A stretch of DNA of 57,536 nt, from assembly GCA_003173865.1 (NCBI GenBank), contig PJMF01000013.1, positions 1 to 57,536 of the forward strand, read 5' to 3'. The translations under genes were made by a program, and so were the position numbers. Below, piece by piece: positions 34,023 to 43,372 of the stretch (position 1 is the first letter of the stretch; each line of letters begins with the position of its first letter). Source of the stretch: Minisyncoccota bacterium (GTDB taxonomy: Bacteria; Patescibacteriota; Microgenomatia; UBA1400; PJMF01). The notes below the pieces were generated by a model that was not told the DNA's origin, did no database searches, and was given only the letters and a program-made list of their open reading frames with translations.

Positions 34023-34616
34023 ATGAAGATTATTACTGTTCCAAATCCACATTTACGTCAAACAGCTCAACCAATTCAAAAAGTTGATAAAAAAATCAAG
34101 CAGTTTTTGAGTGAGTTAGAACAAACCCTCGTCAATAAAAAAAATCCCCAGGGTGTGGGGCTGGCTGCTCCTCAAGTTGACGTCACTTGGCGAGCTTTCG
34201 TCACGCAGTTAACTGAAGACGGAAAACGTGAAGACGGACCGGTAGCTACCAAAGTATACATTAACCCAGAAATCATTGCTCAAAGTCCGCATCAAATCTT
34301 GGGACCAACTGAAAAAGAAGAAACCTTGGAAGGCTGTCTCTCGATTCCTGGTGTGTATGGTCCGGTTCCCCGCTATGAATGGATTCGTTTACGCTACCAA
34401 AAAATTGTTGATGACGAGTTATTGAGTGTAGAAGAACGTTATGAGCACTTTGCGGCTCGAGTCATCCAACACGAGACCGACCACTTAAATGGTATCTTGT
34501 TTATCGACTACTCGCTCAAGTACGACCTGCCTTTATATAAAGAAAATCCTCGAAATAAAAAGCTCTATGAAATAGATCGCGACATGGCAGAAGCTTTTAT
34601 TCATCAAACACAATGA
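34023..34616 (+). CDS. def: peptide deformylase
   Basis: 197 aa. Removes the N-formyl group from nascent proteins. All three metal motifs are intact: GVGLAAPQ, EGCLS and QHETDH (HExxH form HETDH). TATAAT overlaps the stop of the upstream gene and lies 10 nt before the ATG. It overlaps fmt by 4 nt, the usual def-fmt pairing of enzymes that remove and add the formyl group. Confidence 0.97.
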   Translation: MKIITVPNPHLRQTAQPIQKVDKKIKQFLSELEQTLVNKKNPQGVGLAAPQVDVTWRAFVTQLTEDGKREDGPVATKVYINPEIIAQSPHQILGPTEKEETLEGCLSIPGVYGPVPRYEWIRLRYQKIVDDELLSVEERYEHFAARVIQHETDHLNGILFIDYSLKYDLPLYKENPRNKKLYEIDRDMAEAFIHQTQ

Positions 34617-35575
34617 ACACATATACCGTTTCCATTGCTGGCTCGACTCAACATACCCGCATGTGTGCTGAAGCTTTACTTGCCGATGGACGTTTTGAAG
34701 TTACCTGGATACTGACTCCTCAACCTAAACCAATTGGCCGCAAGCAAGTTCTCACTGCTAATTCACTTCATCTCCTGGCCCAAGAGCGCAACATTCCTAC
34801 GATTTTAATTGATAAAAAAATTGATCAATCAGTAAAAACACAAATTCTCCGTGCTGAAACTCCACCAGATTTTTTACTGGTGGTTGATTTTGGTTACTTC
34901 ATCCCTGAATGGCTATTGGAGCTTCCACGCATTGCCCCGTTAAACATTCATCCTTCTCTCCTCCCTCGATGGCGCGGCAGTTCGCCCGGACAGTTTGTAT
35001 TGATGAACGGGGAAAAAGAATCAGCAGTGACCCTAATGATCATGAATATGGGAATGGACACTGGACCAGTGGTCGAGCAAATTCTGTTTGCAGTAGAAAA
35101 CACTTGGACTCAAACCGAGTACTACAATCACAGCTTTACGTTGGTGAGTAAAGTCTTGGCACAAACCATCGTCGATCTAGCCGAAGGCAAGCGACAACCT
35201 CAAGCTCAACCCCCTGAGTCACCCACACCAATCGCGCGGCGCCTATCCAAAGAAGATGGATTTATCGACTGGAGCTGTGTTCAATCGGCAATGATCGGTC
35301 AAAAAGACGCCATTGTTGGCACAACCTCTGCTCTAGTTATGGAGTTGTACTCCAAGTCCCGACATTGGCCTCAAGTAATTGCTCATGCAAGTAAAGGACT
35401 GATGCCGTGGCCCACCTTATGGACAATCATCCCGACTCTAAAAGGACCAAAAAGAATGCAAATTTTAGGCGCCACAACTACTGATAATGAAGTACTACTT
35501 CTCGAGAGAGTCAAAATTGAAGGACAAAACGAAAGCAACTGGAAGCAAGTCGAATCACTTATTTCGCAGGCTTAA
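34613..35575 (+). CDS. fmt: methionyl-tRNA formyltransferase
   Basis: 320 aa. Formylates initiator Met-tRNA using 10-formyl-tetrahydrofolate. The catalytic region NIHPSLLPRWRGSSP and NMGMDTGP are conserved. The C-terminal domain follows with RRLSKEDGFIDW. The N-terminal SLLP loop region is normal, while the first strand (TVSIAGSTQHTR) deviates from the usual FxGTPxFA. Start overlaps def (ATGA). The 3' end overlaps rpmB on the other strand by 17 nt. Confidence 0.94.
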   Translation: MNTYTVSIAGSTQHTRMCAEALLADGRFEVTWILTPQPKPIGRKQVLTANSLHLLAQERNIPTILIDKKIDQSVKTQILRAETPPDFLLVVDFGYFIPEWLLELPRIAPLNIHPSLLPRWRGSSPGQFVLMNGEKESAVTLMIMNMGMDTGPVVEQILFAVENTWTQTEYYNHSFTLVSKVLAQTIVDLAEGKRQPQAQPPESPTPIARRLSKEDGFIDWSCVQSAMIGQKDAIVGTTSALVMELYSKSRHWPQVIAHASKGLMPWPTLWTIIPTLKGPKRMQILGATTTDNEVLLLERVKIEGQNESNWKQVESLISQA

Positions 35576-35768
35576 AGTGGGTAGTCATTCCAGACTTTTT
35601 GAGCTGTTTTAAGATGCTACTCGGTACTCTTAATCTTTGTTTGACACCATCGACGAGGATCGTGACTGTGTGTAGGTTGTACTTAAAGGCGTGTTTAGTA
35701 CGATTTTTGGCGTGTGAAACACGATTGCCAATGTGGGCAACTTGTGGATACTTCATGGCATATGGCAT
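35559..35768 (-). CDS. rpmB: ribosomal protein L28
   Basis: 69-aa basic protein with the L28 core GNRVSHAKNRTKHAF followed by KYNLHTVTI and a basic C-terminus. The N-terminal zinc-type cysteines found in many L28 proteins are absent (AMKYPQVAHIGN in their place). Part of the large ribosomal subunit. Confidence 0.88.
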   Translation of the reverse strand: MPYAMKYPQVAHIGNRVSHAKNRTKHAFKYNLHTVTILVDGVKQRLRVPSSILKQLKKSGMTTHFKPAK

Positions 35769-35830
35769 AGGGCTCCTTGTTCAGAGAATGGATTGTATCA
35801 TTAAACCCCTACTAGAGCAATTGCGTAGGG

Positions 35831-35836
35831 TATAAT
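35831..35836 (+). promoter_or_regulatory. -10 box of the site-2 protease gene
   Basis: Perfect TATAAT ending 6 nt before the ATG at 35843; no room for a ribosome binding site. Confidence 0.6.
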
Positions 35837-35842
35837 GATTCC

Positions 35843-36463
35843 ATGCTCTCTCTTCTCTTTTCCAACCCAGTGATTTTTTTAATTAGTTTTGGGGCATTAA
35901 TTCTCTCGTTAACAATCCATGAGTTCGCCCATGCCTTTGTGGCTGACCGTTTAGGTGATCCAACCCCTCGAATGCAAGGTCGAGTGACCCTTAATCCACT
36001 TGCTCACCTTGATCCACTTGGTACAGTTGCGATGCTGCTTGTCCGATTTGGTTGGGGGAAGCCAGTCCAGTTCAACCCATTTAACTTGAAAAATCCGGTG
36101 CGCGACAGCGCGTTAATTGCGCTCGCAGGCCCTGCGTCAAATATCTGTATTGCAGTACTCATCTCTGTGATCTTGAAGGTAACTGGTCAATCTTTAAGCT
36201 TGTTTGCAGTCGTGGCCAGTGAAGTTCTCATCGTGAATGTGGTTTTGGCTATTTTTAACTTAGTGCCTGTTTATCCTTTGGATGGCAGCAAAATTCTTTT
36301 GGCTTTTTTGCCTCGGGATCTTGCATATGAGTATGAGAGCTTTATGAATCGATATGGTATGTTTGTTTTAATTGCGCTGATTTTTCCTTGGTATCAAGGA
36401 GTTTCCCCGATTTCGTTTTTGGTTTCGCCGGTTGTGCAGTTCGTTACCGGGTTGCTGATGTAG
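35843..36463 (+). CDS. site-2 protease family (M50) membrane metalloprotease
   Basis: 206 aa with about five membrane helices. HEFAHAF is the zinc-binding HExxH in the first helix, and NLVPVYPLDGSKIL provides the third ligand motif (NxxPxxPLDG). No PDZ or CBS domain. This compact type cleaves within membranes, often acting on anti-sigma factors; a sigma factor gene lies convergently at its 3' end with 20-nt overlap, which may or may not be meaningful. Confidence 0.92.
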   Translation: MLSLLFSNPVIFLISFGALILSLTIHEFAHAFVADRLGDPTPRMQGRVTLNPLAHLDPLGTVAMLLVRFGWGKPVQFNPFNLKNPVRDSALIALAGPASNICIAVLISVILKVTGQSLSLFAVVASEVLIVNVVLAIFNLVPVYPLDGSKILLAFLPRDLAYEYESFMNRYGMFVLIALIFPWYQGVSPISFLVSPVVQFVTGLLM

Positions 36464-37079
36464 TAACAGACATAGCCTCATTCACATATTTTCGAATTTT
36501 TTCTTTTGCTCGATGCAGTAAAGCTTTCACCGAAGTATCAGACTTACCCAATCTATCTGCAATTTCTCTTGAAATGAGTTTTTCCGTGTAGTAGAGGTCG
36601 AATACTTCTTTTTCTCGAACGGTAAGTTGCTTCAGTGCATTGTACATAGCCTCAAGGGCTCTTCGAGAAGAGTCATCTTCTAATTCTAAGAATTCATCCT
36701 CAGGGTCTTCAGCATGAAGATGTGTGAAATCTAGATCAAGCAGCTCCAAAGAAATCCTAGGATTTCTACTATTACTTCTATATACGTTTTTCAGCGCATT
36801 ATTAGTTGTAAAAATGATCCACTTTATTAAGGCATGAGAACCGTGGTAAGTAAAAGTTTCAATATGTTCATAAAATTTAAAGATTATTTTGTCTCGAAGC
36901 TCATTAATATTATCTACATGTGTGTCCCACTTTTGATTCAAAATTCCAAAAACGATTGTCTGCAATACAGGAAGAGCTTTTTCCCAAGCTTCCTCTCTAC
37001 AGCTTTTATCAGGACTTTTGAGTGATTCAAAGACATCTCGCGATAAATTTGTTTCAACAAGCTTTAGATAATTTGCCAT
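36444..37079 (-). CDS. ECF-like RNA polymerase sigma factor
   Basis: 211 aa from the ATG at 37077-37079, chosen because AAAGGGG precedes it by about 6 nt and longer frames add Cys-rich non-conserved residues. Region 2 is weakly conserved around RDKIIFKFYEHIETF and ALIKWIIFTTNNALKNVYR. Region 4 is clear: LKQLTVREKEVFDLYY, REIADRLGKSDTSVKALLHRA, a helix-turn-helix for -35 recognition. No anti-sigma gene is adjacent. The divergent FkbM gene begins 50 nt away. Confidence 0.85.
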   Translation of the reverse strand: MANYLKLVETNLSRDVFESLKSPDKSCREEAWEKALPVLQTIVFGILNQKWDTHVDNINELRDKIIFKFYEHIETFTYHGSHALIKWIIFTTNNALKNVYRSNSRNPRISLELLDLDFTHLHAEDPEDEFLELEDDSSRRALEAMYNALKQLTVREKEVFDLYYTEKLISREIADRLGKSDTSVKALLHRAKEKIRKYVNEAMSVTTSATR

Positions 37080-37117
37080 ACAACCCCTTTCCAAGCACCA
37101 GATCATACCACAAACGG

Positions 37118-37123
37118 TATAAT
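37118..37123 (+). promoter_or_regulatory. -10 box of the FkbM methyltransferase gene
   Basis: TATAAT ending 6 nt before the ATG at 37130; an upstream in-frame ATG at 37022 would place the box inside the coding region and its added residues are antisense to the sigma factor. Confidence 0.6.
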
Positions 37124-37129
37124 GCTGAT

Positions 37130-37822
37130 ATGTTTTCGACTCATCTAGGTCCTTACACCATCTCATATCAAAACGGTGAAGAATATCATCGCATTAAAAG
37201 TGAAGTGTGGTCTCAGGGTGCTTACTACTTCGAGACTAACAACCGAGAGCCTCGCATCATCGACGCTGGTGCGCATATTGGCCTGGCAACACTGTATTTT
37301 AAAAAAATTTATCCTCAGGCTCATATTACTGCAATTGAACCTCATCCACTGAATTTTTCTCTTTTAGAAGAAAACATTTCTCAAAATCATCTGCAAAATG
37401 TCACGCTCGTTCAATCAGCACTCGCTGCGCAAGTCGGCCGACAAACTTTTTTTACAGATAGCAGTGATGAACAGTGGCACAGCACAGCCAGTTTTACATA
37501 TGGTGCTTGGACTGGGAGCCAGAAAAGTCAAGAAATCACTGTTCCTACTCTTCCGTTGAGTAATTTTTTAACAGACCCTGTGGATTTTGTGAAACTTGAC
37601 ATCGAAGGCGCGGAACAGGAAGTATTAACTGCTGCTGCGTCCCACCTTCACCAGATCAAGAAAATGATCATTGAGTTCCATCCCGTCGCACACCAATTTT
37701 TACCAAAACTCATCGAGTTCCTCAAAGCACATCGTTTCGAAGTCATTGTGTGGAAAGAAAGTAAATCAATAGACCCAAAGAAAAGCAAGGGCTTAGTACT
37801 CATAGAATGTACTCAAAGGTAG
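37130..37822 (+). CDS. FkbM-family SAM-dependent methyltransferase
   Basis: 230 aa. Motif I RIIDAGAHIGLATLYF, acidic AIEPHP, and VDFVKLDIEGAE in the position characteristic of FkbM methyltransferases, which O-methylate sugars or other small molecules. No membrane segment. No other glycan genes flank it directly; the substrate is unknown. Confidence 0.88.
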   Translation: MFSTHLGPYTISYQNGEEYHRIKSEVWSQGAYYFETNNREPRIIDAGAHIGLATLYFKKIYPQAHITAIEPHPLNFSLLEENISQNHLQNVTLVQSALAAQVGRQTFFTDSSDEQWHSTASFTYGAWTGSQKSQEITVPTLPLSNFLTDPVDFVKLDIEGAEQEVLTAAASHLHQIKKMIIEFHPVAHQFLPKLIEFLKAHRFEVIVWKESKSIDPKKSKGLVLIECTQR

Positions 37823-37893
37823 TGCTGGAGATGCATTTTGGGAGGTCAATTGCGCACACTTTTTTTCGAGGAGAAATTGCAGAAATTGTAAAA

Positions 37894-38460
37894 TTAATTT
37901 GCGCGGGAAATGTACTCGCCTGTTTCCGTGTCAATAATGATGACGTCACCCGTTTTGACAAATAAGGGGGCTTGTACCGTCATACCGGTCTCCACCGTAA
38001 CTGGCTTTTTAGGTGCATTGACACGATTGCCAGCAGTGGCGTCTTCGGCATACGTCACTTTTAACTTTACATTGAGAGGAAAACGAACGCCAATTGCTTC
38101 ATCTTCGTATAAAAGAATAAATACCAAAACATCAGGTGTTAAGAAACCAACTTTATCTTCAATTAAAGCTTTCTTGACGTTGATTTGTTCATACGTCCGA
38201 GGATCCATAAAGACCACTTCATCATCATCAAGATAAAGAAACTGCATCTCACGCGACTGCACATCGAGTTCTTCGACTGTCTCGACTGACTTGAAGGTAA
38301 ACTCCTGAGTAGCAGTAGTTTTGACGTTCTTCAAACGAGCACGCGTAAACGCCGAACCCTTTCCTGGACTCACGAACTCGGTTTTCGTCACCAAGTACGG
38401 TTGGTCTTTGAATAAAATATAGCTTCCCTTACGGATATTTCCGCCTTTAATCATCGGCAT
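37894..38460 (-). CDS. efp: translation elongation factor P
   Basis: 188 aa with the three beta-barrel domains of EF-P (KOW-like N-terminal, OB central, and C-terminal GDVIIIDTETGEYISRA). It relieves ribosome stalling at proline runs. The tip loop reads VSPGKGSAF, with Lys34 at exactly the position modified by EpmA in E. coli. TATAAT lies 8 nt before the ATG and overlaps the end of the frameshifted transporter gene. An EpmA-type ligase lies 0.9 kb upstream on the same strand. Confidence 0.95.
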   Translation of the reverse strand: MPMIKGGNIRKGSYILFKDQPYLVTKTEFVSPGKGSAFTRARLKNVKTTATQEFTFKSVETVEELDVQSREMQFLYLDDDEVVFMDPRTYEQINVKKALIEDKVGFLTPDVLVFILLYEDEAIGVRFPLNVKLKVTYAEDATAGNRVNAPKKPVTVETGMTVQAPLFVKTGDVIIIDTETGEYISRAN

Positions 38461-38469
38461 ATACTCGTA

Positions 38470-39308
38470 TTATAGCTCATGTGCGTTAGAAATGGTGACA
38501 GCAGTCATAATTAAAAGAGCTCCTATCACCTCTTGTAAAGACGGTTTTTCTTGAAAAATAAGAAAAGTTCAGAAGAAAGCACAACTGTCCCTAGACTCAG
38601 ATCAAATTTTTGAAATCCGACTAAAGTCAAGTAAGAAATTGAGAGAACGAAAAAACCGAACATGATCCCGATCAACCAAGACAACGTCGAAATATGTGGA
38701 AAAAATGACTGCCCAGTGTACATGAGCAAACTCACAGAAAGAATCGCTCCCCCGATGATCGGCAAGCAAGCCAAGACTAATCTATCCATTTTGCCAGCTA
38801 AATGTCTCCGGAAAGAGTTTGCGATTGCGTCAAACCCGCCTGCAGCTAAACCCATCCAAAAACCAACATTGAGTTGGGCAACTGAAAATGGATATGCATA
38901 GACAATCAATCCAATTGCGATCGTACCTAAAGCAATCATTTTTGATCGAGTTAATTTATCTTTAAAAAAAACAGAACCAATTATCAATGATCCCACCAGC
39001 GAACTCACATACAAGCTCATCGTGGTGACGATAATCTTGGTATATAAGACAGAGAAAGTAAAACACAGCACAGACAAAGGGAACGCAAAAGTAAAAAGAA
39101 ATAAATACTTTTTCGGCACTGCCTTAAAGTCAATTTTTTTCTTTGTGAGAAGGATAATTGCAACAGCAATGATCAACGCCAAGATGTTTCGAAATATAAT
39201 CTGTTGATACACAGTCAGATCGTAATTAAGATAACGAACAAGTACACCCATCGAGCCAAAGATCGCTGTAGCAAGCAATAAAGCCGTAAAACCTTGAAGA
39301 CGCTTCAT
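38470..39308 (-). pseudogene. EamA/DMT-family transporter with apparent frameshift near 3' end
   Basis: Ten-helix drug/metabolite transporter. The uninterrupted frame (38526-39308, 260 aa) ends abruptly with the odd basic tail FFKKNRLYKR. In the next frame the sequence continues as FQEKPSLQEVIGALLI and then MTAVTISNAHEL to a stop at 38470, exactly the ending expected of an EamA domain. One missing T in the run of four at about 38563-38566 (minus strand) explains it. It is either a genuine recent mutation, programmed slippage or an assembly error. The -10 box near the start gives an 8-nt spacing to the ATG. Confidence 0.75.
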
Positions 39309-39324
39309 AGGGAGTAATTATACT

Positions 39325-40386
39325 TTATTCATCAAACATATCTTCAACAGGAAAAAACAGAGTCTCTTTAATTGAGGATGCGTTGGCAAAAAGCATGACA
39401 ATGCGGTCAATACCGACTGCAATGCCCCCAGCACGGGGCATTCCAGCGCGCAAAGCGTCGATAAAATCGGGATCGTGTGTGTAAACAATCTTACCTAGAG
39501 CCGCCCGTAATTTTTCTTCTTCAAGTAAACGGCGTTCTTGCTCGTCTGCATCAGTTAATTCGGAAAATGCATTTCCTAACTCAACTCCAACTAAATAAAA
39601 CTCAAATCGTTCTGCAAAACGCGGATCACTGTCTTTCTTACGCGAGAGAGCTGCTTGAGAGGCAGGATAGTCATAAATAATGGTTGGTTTTTTTTGACCG
39701 AGAAAAGGTTCTATTTCATTCAGAAAAATTTGATTGTACACAGACTCCCAAGTAGTATGTTGGTCAACTCGATAACCCTTTTGTTGCGCTGCCTTCGGCA
39801 GCGCCACCTCAGAAATCAGCGTCTCCTTATCAATTCCCGCATACTTCTCAAATGCCTCGGCCACGCTTAAGCGTTCCCATGGTGTTGAGAGATCATATTC
39901 TTTTCCTTGATGTTGTAGCCGATAACGCGGATGACTTTTCTTGAATTCCTCAGGAGTGACGTGATCCCAAATTGATTGAAACAGGTGCTCACAATCCCGC
40001 ATAATGTCCGTGTAGTCTGCGTTAGAGCGATACCACTCCATGATCGTAAATTCCGGATTATGCGTGCCACTTTTGCCTTCCCCATTACGAAAACACTTAC
40101 AAATTTGAAAAATATTGCCCAGTCCAGCGACTAACAATTTTTTCATTGCGTACTCAGGGCTGGTTAATAAAAAGGCGCGCTTCTCTTCCCCATCATCAAA
40201 CTTTAACTGTGTCTCAAACACTTCCAGATACGGTTCAGTCCCAGGATGTTCAGCTAACAACGGTGTATCAACTTCATGAAAACCATTTTGCTTGAAAAAA
40301 ATACGAATCGCATCAATCACTTTCTCACGCATTAAATATGTGGTGAGTAAGTGCGGCTGAGCACGAAGTTTTTGCCAGGTTTTCAT
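39325..40386 (-). CDS. epmA: EF-P lysine ligase EpmA-like (class II LysRS paralogue)
   Basis: 353 aa, the catalytic core of class II lysyl-tRNA synthetase without the N-terminal anticodon-binding domain, as in EpmA/PoxA/GenX. Motif 2 is FQICKCFRNGE with NPEFTIMEWY, and motif 3 is GGIAVGIDRIVML. It ligates (beta-)lysine to EF-P. The nearby efp gene with an intact Lys34 loop supports this. No EpmB (lysine 2,3-aminomutase) gene is in the window. A mini-LysRS with another role is the alternative. Confidence 0.9.
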   Translation of the reverse strand: MKTWQKLRAQPHLLTTYLMREKVIDAIRIFFKQNGFHEVDTPLLAEHPGTEPYLEVFETQLKFDDGEEKRAFLLTSPEYAMKKLLVAGLGNIFQICKCFRNGEGKSGTHNPEFTIMEWYRSNADYTDIMRDCEHLFQSIWDHVTPEEFKKSHPRYRLQHQGKEYDLSTPWERLSVAEAFEKYAGIDKETLISEVALPKAAQQKGYRVDQHTTWESVYNQIFLNEIEPFLGQKKPTIIYDYPASQAALSRKKDSDPRFAERFEFYLVGVELGNAFSELTDADEQERRLLEEEKLRAALGKIVYTHDPDFIDALRAGMPRAGGIAVGIDRIVMLFANASSIKETLFFPVEDMFDE

Positions 40387-40447
40387 CTCGCTTATTTTCT
40401 TATACCGCAGAGAGTTTGCAACAGGAGAAACCAGGGGAAAATTGAAC

Positions 40448-40654
40448 CTACCAGTTTGCGCGCCAAGTCAATGTAGTGCCATTGACCCCACTAAAATGGT
40501 GCACCAAATTGTTATACTTCACGAGAACCATCATTGATAGAATTGCGAAGCTCAGTGGAACCAAGTAGTGATCAGGCAACATTCCAAAGTGTCTGAGTTC
40601 TTTCTTGATTAACTGTTTGATTTTTTTCAAGTGCTTGAAGTAAGTGCCCAACAT
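40448..40654 (-). CDS. possible small membrane protein
   Basis: 68 aa with a basic N-terminus (KHLKKIKQLIKKELR) and one hydrophobic helix (YLVPLSFAILSMMVLV). A consensus -35 TTGACA (minus strand 40682-40687) lies 27 nt before the ATG with a poor TATCGA -10 at 16-nt spacing. No family recognised. It is the only candidate gene in the 350-nt gap between epmA and the ABC transporter. Confidence 0.4.
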   Translation of the reverse strand: MLGTYFKHLKKIKQLIKKELRHFGMLPDHYLVPLSFAILSMMVLVKYNNLVHHFSGVNGTTLTWRANW

Positions 40655-40738
40655 ATATTTCGATATATATTACAACCCACTTGTCAAACGTGTGTAAGGG
40701 CTACGTAAGAGTTTGATGATAAGATATCGAGACGCTCT

Positions 40739-42625
40739 TCACTCAATTACCTGCATATTCCAAAAGGCCGAGTAAAGACCTTTCCGTGCGAGGAGCTCGT
40801 CATGGGTTCCCTCTTCTGCGATTTTGCCGTCATTCAACATGTAAATATAATCAGCTTTTCGCGCAGTCGTAATGCGATGGGTAATAAATAAAATACCGCT
40901 CTGTTTTGATTCTTTTTTAAGCATATTGACTACCTTTGTTTCATGCTCGATGTCCATTTGATTCATCCCTTCATCAAAAATCAAAAATGGTCTTTTTTGA
41001 AGAAGTACCCGCGCTACCGCCAATAACTGCTCTTGCCCACCAGAAAGATTTGCACCTTCACCTAAAACTGTGTCGAGCTGCTTAGGCATTTGCGCAATCA
41101 CCTTTTTGATATCAAGTTCTTCTAGTAATTGCCAGAGCTCTTTTTCATCAATTTTTTGTTTCATTCCGAGTAAAAGATTCTCACGAATACTAAATCGTTC
41201 CAAAATAAATGGACTCTGCTGAATAATACCAAATTGCTGAACTAACTGATTTTGGTCATATTCATAGAGTCGATGACCATCAAGGAAAACACTCCCCTCG
41301 TTGGGTTCGTAGTGATGCATCGAAAGATGAGTAATTGTGGTCTTGCCTGCTCCGTTACGACCGAGAAGAGCAACAATTTTCCCCTTTTCTAATTGAAGGT
41401 TCACTCCTTTTAAGACCGGTGGTTGATTGTTTTCTTCTTCCAGAATTTTTTTCCAATCTTCAAACTCACTTTCGTAGTGATACGAAGAAAACTTACTCAA
41501 AAATCCTTTGGTTTTTTCCACCATCATCGTTAAGTATTCGCGTTCTTCAGTAAACAAATCGGGAAATGTAAAGTAAACGGTTTGAAAAACGATCTTTTGT
41601 GGATTGTGCAGAGGTAACACTAATTGATCACTGCGCTTTGTTCTCGACCTTAACATAAAGAAAAATTGCAATCGATCAAATTGCAGTCCGATATCTCGCC
41701 ATTCTCTCATACTATTCAAGATGTCTCGGAAAACACCATTTAATTGCATCGTATAGGCGATAACTAAAGTAAAGGTTCCAATGGTCAATTCTCCATGAAA
41801 CACTTGATACCCAATCATCAAGCTCGCCCCCAACATTAATGTGCTTCCCAACATTGATTCGTAGTTACGGAGCACCGTATTTGATTCTTCACGTTGCCAC
41901 ATTAAGTGATCTCTCTCGCGAGAAAGCGCTATATATTGCTCAACAAATGTATCTGATGCACCAAGCACTTTTAAAATATGAAAGTTGTTTGTCAGTGCCT
42001 GATCGATCTTCCAAAAGCGTTCTTTTTGTCTATCTTCAAGGACACTTAACGCAAACTCTTGTTTGCGAGATATCTCATTGAGGAACACCTGTAAAAAAGT
42101 AATTGTGGAAACAAAGATTAATAAAGGCCAACTGATGAAGCCAAGTAACGGAATAATAGCTAAGATCGTCGTGATGTTGCCGAGCCGATACTTGATAAAA
42201 CGAAAGAAATTATTGACGATGCGAGTCGAACTCAACGTAGAATATAAAATCCGCTGATTTCTTTTGTTATCAAAGAATCCTGCATCGAGTGTATCAAGTT
42301 TTTGCCAAACATACTTTTCGATATCAAGCTGGACTTCTGTATCAAATTTACTTGCACTTTGACGATTAAAACGGTCTACCACCCACATCCGCACCAACTC
42401 GATCATCAATGGAATCAAGAGAAGCAACGCGAAGATTCCCAAATTGCCACGAGTTTGGAGTTGATCGACTTGGAGCTTAGTAAAGTATGGAATAACGGCG
42501 CCAAGAAGAGAGATTACTACTTCAAGTAGGAGCACTCGAGCCACTAGCCAGCGGTATTTACTAAGCACTTGAACTAAAAACCAAATTCGACTCCTTAGAG
42601 AAGACGTAAAAGTCAAGTTTTGCAT
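40739..42625 (-). CDS. ABC exporter (fused permease and ATPase)
   Basis: 628 aa. Five to six membrane helices in the first 320 residues, then a nucleotide-binding domain: Walker A LLGRNGAGKTT, Q-loop FGIIQQSPFIL, signature ANLSGGQEQ, and Walker B FLIFDEGMNQMD with the catalytic Glu but a divergent D-loop. It is a half-transporter that would act as a homodimer, exporting lipids, peptides or drugs. An insertion of about 60 residues (YLTMMVEKTKGFLSKF region) precedes Walker A. It is transcribed away from the long intergenic region. Confidence 0.93.
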   Translation of the reverse strand: MQNLTFTSSLRSRIWFLVQVLSKYRWLVARVLLLEVVISLLGAVIPYFTKLQVDQLQTRGNLGIFALLLLIPLMIELVRMWVVDRFNRQSASKFDTEVQLDIEKYVWQKLDTLDAGFFDNKRNQRILYSTLSSTRIVNNFFRFIKYRLGNITTILAIIPLLGFISWPLLIFVSTITFLQVFLNEISRKQEFALSVLEDRQKERFWKIDQALTNNFHILKVLGASDTFVEQYIALSRERDHLMWQREESNTVLRNYESMLGSTLMLGASLMIGYQVFHGELTIGTFTLVIAYTMQLNGVFRDILNSMREWRDIGLQFDRLQFFFMLRSRTKRSDQLVLPLHNPQKIVFQTVYFTFPDLFTEEREYLTMMVEKTKGFLSKFSSYHYESEFEDWKKILEEENNQPPVLKGVNLQLEKGKIVALLGRNGAGKTTITHLSMHHYEPNEGSVFLDGHRLYEYDQNQLVQQFGIIQQSPFILERFSIRENLLLGMKQKIDEKELWQLLEELDIKKVIAQMPKQLDTVLGEGANLSGGQEQLLAVARVLLQKRPFLIFDEGMNQMDIEHETKVVNMLKKESKQSGILFITHRITTARKADYIYMLNDGKIAEEGTHDELLARKGLYSAFWNMQVIE

Positions 42626-42670
42626 TTCTTTATTTTCTCTTGTGTGTTTGATCTTGTCATTAATTAAACA

Positions 42671-42769
42671 TCAGGAGTGACGTGGTTTTCGAGAAACTTG
42701 AGAGCTGTGTGAGCAATTGCAGAGACGTGGGTGCGATCATCGTCTCTTGAAAACCACGTCACTCCTGAA
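42671..42769. repeat. long inverted repeat (hairpin), copy 2 of 2 in window
   Basis: Arms 42671-42697 and 42743-42769 pair over 27 bp with two mismatches around a 45-nt loop. The arm reads TCAGGAGTGACGTGGTTTTC at its outer end and shares AGGAGT and GTTTTCGA with the hairpin at 3349-3410. The nucleotide differences are matched on both arms, meaning the pairing is conserved while the sequence varies. Confidence 0.7.
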
Positions 42770-43372
42770 ACATAAGAAGACCGAATCTTTTTTAGTTATA
42801 GGATGAATAGTCGAGTGTTTATCGAGAGGAGAAACGCAGCGAAGATGAGCGTTTAGCAGAAAAATCAATTGAGTGATTGTTGCGTTTAGATTTGATAAAA
42901 AGATTGATAAATAGTTATTTTTAAGATTTTCAGCTCAAAATTTACCGTGTTTGAAAAGCGAAGAATGTAAGAAAAGTTTTGCTGCTTTCATTTTTTTATT
43001 TTAGCAGCATTTGATCATCATCAAAATTTTTGCAGATTCACCGCATTTTCACTGCAGTGTAAACAGTATTGTTCACAGCCTATTTTGTATTTTATTCGTC
43101 TCATAGAGAAATTATCGGTGGAGTGGTCTGTGGTGTGAATAAAGCACGAATGTCTAAAACTCATTACTCGAAATAAATGCGAATAACCTTCTCTCAAAAT
43201 TTCTGATTTTCGGTTTCAATCGATTTTCCTTTTTGATGATTTTGAATAATTTTATTCTTGATCTCATCATTGATAATTATCGATTTTTTTGCATGTCGAA
43301 AACAGTAAAGTGGAAAACTCCGTAACTCTGTACTGACAGTATGAGTAATTATTAATTAATCAGGAGGTTCTT
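42770..43372. other. AT-rich intergenic region, about 600 nt
   Basis: No credible reading frame. It contains a hairpin GCTGCT/AGCAGC (about 42980-43007) and several AT-rich dyads (for example around TTGATAATTATCGATT near 43270). A minor resemblance (GCGAATAACCTTCT near 43179 against GCGCAAATAACCTCTTCT near 3580) links it loosely with the region beside the other palindrome. It may hold an unrecognised RNA or a complex promoter for the following secreted protein. Confidence 0.4.
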
